64,000 bases of DNA, from positions 1,674,001 through 1,738,000 of the forward strand of contig CAWBUL010000006.1 in assembly GCA_963791885.1 (NCBI GenBank), read 5' to 3'. This stretch comes from CAVSUZ01 sp963791885 (GTDB taxonomy: Bacteria > Pseudomonadota > Alphaproteobacteria > Acetobacterales > Acetobacteraceae). The position numbers were made by a program, and so were the translations under genes. The notes under the pieces were generated by a model. It was not told the origin of the DNA. It saw nothing but the letters and a program-made list of their open reading frames with translations, and did not search any database. Numbering within the stretch: position 1 is the first letter of the stretch; every line of letters starts with the position of its first letter. Of this stretch, positions 57,765 to 64,000 are shown piece after piece.

Positions 57765-58222
57765 GATTTGACGTACGCAGGCGGCGGCTCGGAAAAGCGC
57801 GTCAGATAATCGTAGGCACGCGGTAACGCGTCATGCAGGAACTGCGTCGGCTCTCTTAGCCAAAGCCCATCATAGGTCCGCGATTTCGGCTCCGAGATCA
57901 GGACGTCTTTTGGCAGCTCGATCGTGCTGGCGTTCCAGCCCGGCCACCAATGGCGCGCCTTTCGCCAGGTGTGCACCAAAAATCGCTCAGGCTCAGAATA
58001 GCCATGATAATCGAAAACCCACGTGTCAGTCGCAACAAAGATATGGCTACCGGTGGAACCGGAATCCGGTTTGAGCCAGACGGCATGGCAGGACGGGTCT
58101 TTATACCGCTCCAGAAAAGCATAGGCGAGGATATGGCAAGCACCGCAGGCGAAGAAAATCCTGTCCGGTAATGCCCATCTCAGTTCGGGGTTCCGCTTTC
58201 TCCACCCCTCGATCCTATACAT
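57716..58222 (-). CDS. Hypothetical protein with repeat-derived C-terminus
   Basis: A 168-residue protein of unknown function. Trp-, His- and Tyr-rich body (ACHILAYAFLERYKD, VWLKPDSGSTGSHIFVATDTWVFDYHGYSEPERFLVH) with mixed strands; no signal peptide or known motif. The H-X-F and DYHGY stretch may be metal- or nucleotide-related, but that is speculation. The last ~15 residues are read from the dispersed repeat, so the original stop lay elsewhere. Its 5' end overlaps gudD by 8 bases (58215-58222). Confidence 0.6.
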   Translation of the reverse strand: MYRIEGWRKRNPELRWALPDRIFFACGACHILAYAFLERYKDPSCHAVWLKPDSGSTGSHIFVATDTWVFDYHGYSEPERFLVHTWRKARHWWPGWNASTIELPKDVLISEPKSRTYDGLWLREPTQFLHDALPRAYDYLTRFSEPPPAYVKSAEIASSVRLPGRSSQ

Positions 58223-59612
58223 CCCGTACCATGCTCGGCCGCTTCGGATCGTAGCTCCACCCGGGAATCAAATACCGCATCGCTGCGGCATCATCCCGTG
58301 CCCCATCCCCCAGCTTCTTATACAACGCGTTCGCCTGCTCCACTCGCGCCATATCGAGTTCAACACCAAGCCCCGGACGATCCGGCACCTTCACCTCGCC
58401 CCCGACGATCCGCATCGGTTCTTTCGTCAGCTCCGACCGCCCCTCCTGCCAGATCCAATGCGTGTCGATCGCCGTGATGTTGCCCGGCGCCGCCGCCGCG
58501 CAATGCGTGAACATCGCCAGCGACACGTCGAAGTGGTTGTTGGAATGCGAGCCCCAGGTCAGCCCAATATCGTCACACAACTGTGCCACCCGCACCGATC
58601 CCTGCATCGTCCAGAAGTGCGGATCGGCCAGAGGAATATCGACCGCCTGCAACAACAGCGTATGCCCCATCTGCCGCCAGTCCGTCGCGACCATGTTTGT
58701 CGCGGTCGGCAAGCCCGTGGCACGGCGGAACTCCGCCATGATCTCCCGTCCGGAATACCCGTCCTCCGGCCCACACGGATCCTCCGCATAGGTCAGCACA
58801 TCCCCGCGCCCGCGGCACACCGCGATTGCCTCCGCCAGCGACCACGCGCCATTCGGATCGAGGTTCACCCGCGCGTTCGGGAAGCGCCGCTTCAGCGCGG
58901 CGACGGTCTCGATCTCCACCCCGCCGCGGAACACGCCGCCCTTCAGCTTGAACTCGCCGAACCCGTAGCGGTCCACCGCCGCCTCGGCGAGCCGCACCAC
59001 CCCTTCATGCGTTAGCGCCGGCTCGTCGCGCAGGCGTAGCCATCCGTCCTTCGCCCCGGCATCATTGTGATACGGCAAGTCGGTCCGTCGCCGATCACCG
59101 ATGTAGAACAGATACGCCAGCATCCGCACAGACTCGCGCTGTTGCCCCGTACCGAGCAGCGCTGCCACCGGCACGCCCAAATATTGTCCGAGCAGATCGA
59201 GCAGCGCCGCCTCGATCGCCGTCACCACATTATCAACCCGCAGATTGATCTCATGCGGCTGCCGCAGAATGGCTTGTTCCGCCACCGACGCAGCCTGATG
59301 CACGGTCGAGCGAGCCCCCGCCGACAATGATTGCCGCACTCGCCCGATCACAGCATTGAGTGCACCGATCTTGCCGCCGATCACGAGCGGCTGCATCCGT
59401 TCCAGCGTGCGGCGGATGCTCTCGCTGCCCGGCACCTCCGCAATGCCCGTATGTCCGGCGCTGTCAGTCAGAATGACGAGGTTGCGCGTAAAGAACGGCC
59501 CATGCGCGCCGGCCAGATTGAGCAGCATGCTGTCGTAGCCTGCAACCGGGATCACCTGCATGCCTGTAACCGAAGGCGTATCCCCGCTCTGCAAACCTGT
59601 CGGCCCGCTCAT
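58215..59612 (-). CDS. gudD: Glucarate dehydratase (enolase superfamily)
   Basis: A 465-residue Mg-dependent dehydratase of D-glucarate/L-idarate. Seen: the capping domain, LLGTGQQRESVRMLAYLFYIGD (close to GudD), the base FGEFKLKGGVF (Lys pair), metal ligands LDPNGAW (Asp) and YAEDPCG (Glu), the third ligand region TATNMVATDW, and the His-Asp dyad HSNNHFDVSLAMFTH. The length and GTGQQR sequence favour glucarate over galactarate or mandelate relatives. It probably serves aldarate catabolism with the sugar uptake genes elsewhere in the window. Downstream aldolase/kinase genes are not in view. Confidence 0.95.
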   Translation of the reverse strand: MSGPTGLQSGDTPSVTGMQVIPVAGYDSMLLNLAGAHGPFFTRNLVILTDSAGHTGIAEVPGSESIRRTLERMQPLVIGGKIGALNAVIGRVRQSLSAGARSTVHQAASVAEQAILRQPHEINLRVDNVVTAIEAALLDLLGQYLGVPVAALLGTGQQRESVRMLAYLFYIGDRRRTDLPYHNDAGAKDGWLRLRDEPALTHEGVVRLAEAAVDRYGFGEFKLKGGVFRGGVEIETVAALKRRFPNARVNLDPNGAWSLAEAIAVCRGRGDVLTYAEDPCGPEDGYSGREIMAEFRRATGLPTATNMVATDWRQMGHTLLLQAVDIPLADPHFWTMQGSVRVAQLCDDIGLTWGSHSNNHFDVSLAMFTHCAAAAPGNITAIDTHWIWQEGRSELTKEPMRIVGGEVKVPDRPGLGVELDMARVEQANALYKKLGDGARDDAAAMRYLIPGWSYDPKRPSMVRDV

Positions 59613-59786
59613 TCAGTCCGCCCTCCCATGACGGCCGGCACCATGCGCAGCCAGCCATCTGCGCGCAAGTCGCTCATCCGGCTGCTTGGTGGTCGGCAAT
59701 GCCTAGCGACCGCAACAGGCGGATGGCGTTGCGAAGCAACTCATCCAATCTGGCGCGGAGAAACACTGCACGTCGGAGGAGAACCA

Positions 59787-60254
59787 ATGAGCTTCCGCAT
59801 CACCGGATTATCCGCTGAGCCGTTCCAACATCTATTCGGGCTTTCTGAGGAGGAGCTGGCGAAACAGGGAGTCAAACGCTACGTCGCGGACGAGAAGCCT
59901 GGCTTTCCATGTCGCGTTGGCATGCGCGATGCTGAACCTGGAGAAACCGTGCTGCTTCTCAATCACACATATCAGCCCGCTCACACACCTTATCACGGAA
60001 CGCACGCCATCTTCGTCATCGAGGGCGCGACGCTCCCCTACGATCGCATCAATCAGATTCCAGACGTTATGCGGGTTCGCCTGCTTTCGCTCCGTGGATT
60101 CGATAAGTCCGACATGATGCTCGACGCGGATGTGATCGAAGGTGCCCACATCGAGCAGGTGATCGAGCGGATGTTTGCAAAACCGGATATCAGCTACATC
60201 CACGTCCATAATGCCAAACGCGGATGCTATTCTGGCCGGATCGACCGCGCCTGA
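59787..60254 (+). CDS. DUF1203 family protein
   Basis: A 155-residue cytoplasmic protein; the ATG at 59787 follows a ggagga site. Seen: MSFRITGLSAEPFQHLFGLS, GVKRYVADEKPGFPCRVGMRDA, and TYQPAHTPYHGTHAIFVIEG, the conserved H and E positions of the family. DUF1203 has no established function. It is divergent from gudD with about 170 bases between; no neighbours suggest a role. Confidence 0.88.
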   Translation: MSFRITGLSAEPFQHLFGLSEEELAKQGVKRYVADEKPGFPCRVGMRDAEPGETVLLLNHTYQPAHTPYHGTHAIFVIEGATLPYDRINQIPDVMRVRLLSLRGFDKSDMMLDADVIEGAHIEQVIERMFAKPDISYIHVHNAKRGCYSGRIDRA

Positions 60255-60399
60255 CGCTCGGGCCGCCACCCCCGCCTGATGCGCGGCGCAACGGTCCATG
60301 ATATAGGTCTCACTGCGGGGTCTCTGTCACAATTTCTTCAAACGCAGGCAGGACTCGCTCGCCTAGGAAGTAACAATCGCCAGACCTCATGGAACCCTT

Positions 60400-62076
60400 A
60401 TGACGCGACACATTCTGCTCTCGTCCGCGGCCGCTGCTGTACTGCTCATCAACACTGGGACCGTGGGAGCGGCGGACCCCGGAGCGGTCGCGCCAGCCAG
60501 CATCACTGATACGGCTGAATCCTCACCGACCGCGACGCCGATCAAGCACCTTGTCGTGCTGTTCGACGAAAACGTGTCCTACGACCACTACTATGCCACC
60601 TATCCGAGTGCGACGAACCCCGAGGGTGAGCCCCCCTTCCATGGGCGCGCGGACACGGCGTCCAGCAACACGCTCGCGGCAGCCAATCTGCTGACCAACA
60701 ACCCGAACTACACCAATAAGGACAACGGCGCCGACGCCGCCGAGCCGTTCCGGCTCGACCGCACCCAGGCCGCCACCGCCGACCAGAACCATGCCTACAC
60801 GGCCGAGCAGCAGGCCTATGACGGCGGCAAGGTCGACCTCTTTCCGAAATACACGGGCAAGGCCACGCCGGGCGGCGTTGGTGCCTTCGGCACCAAGGGC
60901 CAGGTGATGGGCTATTACGACGGTAACACCGTCACCGCGCTGTGGAACTACGCCCAGAACTTCACCATGAGCGACAACGCATACACCGACACGTACGGAC
61001 CTTCGACCCCCGGAGCGTTGGAAGTCGTGGCGGGCCAGACCAACGGCATGAAAATCGTGGCGACCACCAAGAAGCCGTCCACCGTTTCCGCCGTGTCCTA
61101 TTACATCGATGACGGAGCCGGCGGCGTCACCATGATCAACGACGTCGATCCTGGCTACGACACCTGCTCCGTACCGAAGGACCAGGCGATGATGGACGGG
61201 CAGAACATCGGCGACCTGTTGAACGCCGCGAACATCACCTGGGGCGGCTTCATGGGCGGTTTCAATCTCGAGACCAAGAACCCTGACGGCTCCACCGGTT
61301 GCAAGCGCGTCACCTACTCCCAGGTCGTGCACGCGAAGGTCGCCGACTACATCCCGCACCATATGTGGTTCCAGTATTACGCTTCCACCGCCAACCCCAC
61401 GCACGCGCGCCCCGCCGCGATGGCCGATATCGGCTACAGCTTCGACCAGGACGGCAAGCGCGATCCTGCCAACCATCAATACGGGTTGCAGGATTTCTAC
61501 GACGCCGTGAAAGCCGGCGACTTCCCAGCGGTGTCCTTCGTGAAGCTGCCGGCCTACCAGGATGGCCACGCAGGTTATTCCAACCCGCTCGATGAGCAGA
61601 CCGGCATCGTGACGCTGCTCAACTTCCTCCAGCACCAGCCGCAATGGAAAGACACCGCGGTGATCATAACCTGGGACGATTCCGACGGCTGGTACGACCA
61701 TGCCTTCGTCACGCCGTCCAGCACGTCCTTCGACAAGGAAGCGGACCAACTCGACGGGCCCGGCAAGTGCGGTACGGGAACGCCGCTGTCCGGCGTCGCC
61801 GGCAAGCCGGTCAACGGCCGCTGCGGCCCTGGGACGCGCATCCCCTTCCTGGTGGTCTCCCCCTGGGTGAAGCCGGACACCATCACCCATGGCCTGATCA
61901 CCCAAGCCTCCGTGGTCCGCTTTATCGAAGACAACTGGTTGCATGGCACACGCCTCGGCGGCGGCTCCTTCGATGCCTCCTCCGGATCCATCATGGACAT
62001 GTTCGACCTATCCGGCGGCGGGCACACTCCGACGCTGTTCCTTGATCCTTCGAGCGGAGAACCCGCGCAGCAGTGA
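60400..62076 (+). CDS. Secreted phosphoesterase (phospholipase C / acid phosphatase family)
   Basis: A 558-residue exported phosphohydrolase; signal MTRHILLSSAAAAVLLINTGTVGAAD. The family core is LVVLFDENVSYDHYYATYP (catalytic/metal Glu-Asn start), TMSDNAYTDTYGPSTPGALEVVAGQ (the Thr nucleophile and metals of AcpA-like enzymes), and AVIITWDDSDGWYDHAF with the Asp-Asp/His metal pair near the C-terminus; IPFLVVSPWVKPDTITHG follows. It overlaps the cytochrome peroxidase gene by 4 bases. A possible half pho box lies at 60324. Confidence 0.9.
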   Translation: MTRHILLSSAAAAVLLINTGTVGAADPGAVAPASITDTAESSPTATPIKHLVVLFDENVSYDHYYATYPSATNPEGEPPFHGRADTASSNTLAAANLLTNNPNYTNKDNGADAAEPFRLDRTQAATADQNHAYTAEQQAYDGGKVDLFPKYTGKATPGGVGAFGTKGQVMGYYDGNTVTALWNYAQNFTMSDNAYTDTYGPSTPGALEVVAGQTNGMKIVATTKKPSTVSAVSYYIDDGAGGVTMINDVDPGYDTCSVPKDQAMMDGQNIGDLLNAANITWGGFMGGFNLETKNPDGSTGCKRVTYSQVVHAKVADYIPHHMWFQYYASTANPTHARPAAMADIGYSFDQDGKRDPANHQYGLQDFYDAVKAGDFPAVSFVKLPAYQDGHAGYSNPLDEQTGIVTLLNFLQHQPQWKDTAVIITWDDSDGWYDHAFVTPSSTSFDKEADQLDGPGKCGTGTPLSGVAGKPVNGRCGPGTRIPFLVVSPWVKPDTITHGLITQASVVRFIEDNWLHGTRLGGGSFDASSGSIMDMFDLSGGGHTPTLFLDPSSGEPAQQ

Positions 62077-63512
62077 CGGCCAGCGCGTCGCCAACCGGGG
62101 TCCTGCTTCAGGCCCCGGTCCGGCATCGCCGACTAGGGCGTGCGTGGCTGGCCGGCGGCCTCGCGGCGCTTTTGCTCCTGGTCGGCTCTGCGGCTATTGA
62201 GATCGGCCGGAGCCCGCTGCCGCTCGGTACCTCGCTGCAGCATCCGGTTGGTAGCTTCCTTCTCTCGGAAGGTGTGAACCCGCAGCCGGTGCAGCTCGTG
62301 CGGCCCGTCGCCGCACCCCTCTCGACCATGGCCCAGCTCGGGCATGAGGTGTTCTTCGACACCAGCCTGTCCGCATCCGGCAAACTCTCCTGCACCTCCT
62401 GCCACAGCCCGCAACACGATTACGGGCCACCATCCGATCTACCCGCGGTGTTTGGCGGCCCGGACCTCAAGCAGCAGGGCGTGCGCGCAGTACCCTCGCT
62501 CATGTATCTGGAGCGCCAGCCGAACTTCAGCGTCGGCCCGGACAATGAGGAGAACGAGACCGTCACCCTCGCACAGCTCGCCGCCGCCGCGCAGAGCGCG
62601 ACACGTACGCAAAAAACCGCCACCGACACTGCGGCAACCGCCGCCAACCTGGTGCCGCAGGGTGGCCTGTTCTGGGACGGGCGTGCCGACACGCTGCAGG
62701 ACCAGACAATGGGACCGCTGCTCAGCCCGTTCGAAATGGATGGCGGCAGCGTCGCCCGTGTCGCCTCCAAGCTGGCGCAAGCCCCTTACGCAGCACGCAT
62801 GCGGCAGCTGTTCGGGCCGAACATCTTCGCCGATCCTGCGATGGCGGTGTCGGAGGCGATGTTTGCCGTCGCCCGCTACGAGATGGAGGACCCGCATTTC
62901 CATCCCTACACCAGCAAGTTCGATGCGTGGCTGGAAGGCAAAGCCCGCCTAACCCCCGCCGAGCTGCGCGGCTACCTGCTCTTCAACGATCCGGCGCGAG
63001 CTGATTGCGGTGGTTGCCATCTCGATCAGCCCACACCCGACGGGCTCCCGCCGCTATTCACCGACCATCAGTACGAAGCACTGGGCGTACCGCGCAATCC
63101 GGCACTCGTCGCCAGCCGGAACCCGAATTCTTACGATCTGGGAATCTGCGGTCCGTACCGGACCGATATGGCGGATCAGACGCAGTATTGCGGGATGTTC
63201 CTGACGCCCACGCTGCGCAACGTCGCCACGCGCCACGTCTTCTTCCACAACGGCGTCGACCATACCTTGCAGGAGGTGATGAATTTCTACGACTTCCGGG
63301 ACACCGATCCAGGCGAGATCTATCCTTTGGGTCCCGACGGTAAGGTTGAAAAGTATAACGACATCCCGGCGCGCTATCGCGCCAATGCCGACGTGGTCGA
63401 TCCGCCGTTCGATCGGAAACTCGGTGAGGCACCCGCGATGACCGAGGCCGACATGCGGGACATTATCGCGTTCCTCGGCACGCTGACAGACGGCTACACG
63501 CCGCACCATTGA
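62073..63512 (+). CDS. Di-heme cytochrome c peroxidase family protein
   Basis: A 479-residue periplasmic/anchored protein starting at GTG within the preceding stop (GTGA). N-terminal helix RAWLAGGLAALLLLVGSAAIEI may be an anchor. The first c-type heme site CTSCH occurs in KLSCTSCHSPQHDYG, the second CGGCH in ARADCGGCHLDQP, as in CcpA/MauG proteins. YEMEDPHFHPYTSKFD lies between them, and the conserved C-terminal VATRHVFFHNGVDHTLQEVMNFYDFRD closes the second domain. Coupled to a phosphoesterase gene, which is an uncommon neighbour. Confidence 0.92.
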   Translation: MTASASPTGVLLQAPVRHRRLGRAWLAGGLAALLLLVGSAAIEIGRSPLPLGTSLQHPVGSFLLSEGVNPQPVQLVRPVAAPLSTMAQLGHEVFFDTSLSASGKLSCTSCHSPQHDYGPPSDLPAVFGGPDLKQQGVRAVPSLMYLERQPNFSVGPDNEENETVTLAQLAAAAQSATRTQKTATDTAATAANLVPQGGLFWDGRADTLQDQTMGPLLSPFEMDGGSVARVASKLAQAPYAARMRQLFGPNIFADPAMAVSEAMFAVARYEMEDPHFHPYTSKFDAWLEGKARLTPAELRGYLLFNDPARADCGGCHLDQPTPDGLPPLFTDHQYEALGVPRNPALVASRNPNSYDLGICGPYRTDMADQTQYCGMFLTPTLRNVATRHVFFHNGVDHTLQEVMNFYDFRDTDPGEIYPLGPDGKVEKYNDIPARYRANADVVDPPFDRKLGEAPAMTEADMRDIIAFLGTLTDGYTPHH

Positions 63513-63526
63513 CCGAGCCGCGCCGT

Positions 63527-64000
63527 TTATCGCGGCAGCGTCACCGTCGCCCGCACTCCCCCCGTCGGGCGGTTGGCCAACGTCACGTCGCCCCCGTGCG
63601 CCCGCAGGATGTTCCTGGCGATCGGCAACCCGAGCCCCACTCCGCCCGTCTCCCGGTTTCGGCTCGGCTCACCCCGATGGAATGGTTCGAAGACGCGTTC
63701 CAGCTCCTGCGGTGGAATGCCCGGTCCGTCATCATCCACCGCGATGAACAGCGAATCCCCCCGTTCCTCAAGCCGCACTACCGCATTGCCACCATACATC
63801 ACGGCGTTTGACACGAGGTTCGAGAACGCGCGCTTCAAGCTCAGCGGCCGCGCCCGCAACGTGAGATGCCCAGGGCCGTCATACCCCACCCGATCTACCG
63901 CCTCAGGCCAGGCATCCGTCGCCTCGTCCACGACCGTCCTCAACAATTCCGCCAGATCGAGCGTCGAGACCGGCTCGGTGCTCTTCGCGTCCCGCCCGAA
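63527..64000 (-). CDS. Sensor histidine kinase, C-terminal ATPase domain (5' end outside window)
   Basis: Partial: the visible part runs from a late helix (STLDLAELLRTVV) through the HATPase domain. N-box RAFSNLVSNAVMYG, G1-box AVDDDGPGIPPQELERVFEPFHRGE, F/G2 region GGVGLGLPIARNILRAHGG, ending ATVTLPR. The autophosphorylated His lies upstream of the visible part, outside the window. The gene runs off the right edge; its response regulator is probably beyond it. It converges with the cytochrome peroxidase, 14 bases apart. Confidence 0.93.
   Translation of the reverse strand, partial: FGRDAKSTEPVSTLDLAELLRTVVDEATDAWPEAVDRVGYDGPGHLTLRARPLSLKRAFSNLVSNAVMYGGNAVVRLEERGDSLFIAVDDDGPGIPPQELERVFEPFHRGEPSRNRETGGVGLGLPIARNILRAHGGDVTLANRPTGGVRATVTLPR

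Overview
The window is a GC-rich chromosomal segment from an alphaproteobacterium, most likely of the Rhodospirillales/Acetobacteraceae type (family is inference). Supporting signs are the gene order cysQ-like, yqeY, dnaG, rpoD on one strand, a K+-independent proton pyrophosphatase, a cobalamin riboswitch ahead of metE, an OprB-type porin beside a sugar porter, and many substrate-binding proteins, LLM flavin monooxygenases and amidohydrolases. There is no rRNA, CRISPR array or prophage. One tRNA with a CAT anticodon is present.

Layout. 1-4.4 kb: end of an oligopeptide-type ABC ATPase, a family 5 binding protein whose two lobes are in circularly permuted order, an LLM monooxygenase and a decayed LysR regulator. 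4.4-7.5 kb: DNA polymerase IV, divergent from a YheS-type ABC-F ATPase. 7.6-12.5 kb: a sugar-type ABC importer with one binding protein, two successive permease pairs and no ATPase. 12.5-14.8 kb: an island bounded by a 25-bp imperfect inverted repeat, carrying a small lipoprotein, an unknown gene and an IS630 element. 14.8-19.2 kb: tpiA, the tRNA, hppA and a BT1-like MFS transporter. 19.2-23.4 kb: an NTF2-like protein, a methyltransferase and a hydrolase/cyclase-like/LuxR fusion, divergent from an NHL-repeat protein. 23.4-26 kb: frameshifted metE behind a B12 riboswitch. 26-33 kb: a Ddn-like protein, CHAD protein, GNAT, rpoD, frameshifted dnaG, yqeY and cysQ. 33-36.9 kb: two small secreted low-complexity proteins, an AraC remnant, a DUF445 protein and a luciferase-like monooxygenase. 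36.9-42 kb: two binding proteins, a D-2-hydroxyacid dehydrogenase, an enoyl-CoA hydratase and a DUF2889 protein. 42-45 kb: gltA and a frameshifted sulfatase. 45-49.3 kb: a three-gene overlapping operon of exported alpha/beta hydrolase, membrane spermidine-synthase-like protein and exported isoaspartyl methyltransferase. 49.4-53.8 kb: two small membrane proteins, a ureohydrolase, a porin and a sugar porter. 54-57.7 kb: Rieske protein, two amidohydrolases and a fresh IS481 insertion. 57.7-64 kb: an unknown gene, gudD, DUF1203, a phosphoesterase/cytochrome c peroxidase pair and the end of a sensor kinase.

How it works together. Most of the window is nutrient scavenging: peptide- or opine-type and sugar ABC import, oxidation by LLM flavoenzymes, aldarate dehydration and amidohydrolase/Rieske catabolism. 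It is interspersed with housekeeping replication and transcription genes. The most unusual items are the permuted binding protein, the 45-49 kb envelope operon and the three-domain regulator at 21-22 kb. Several core genes (dnaG, metE) carry single-base frameshifts that look more like sequence errors than decay, whereas the LysR and AraC copies are truly eroded.
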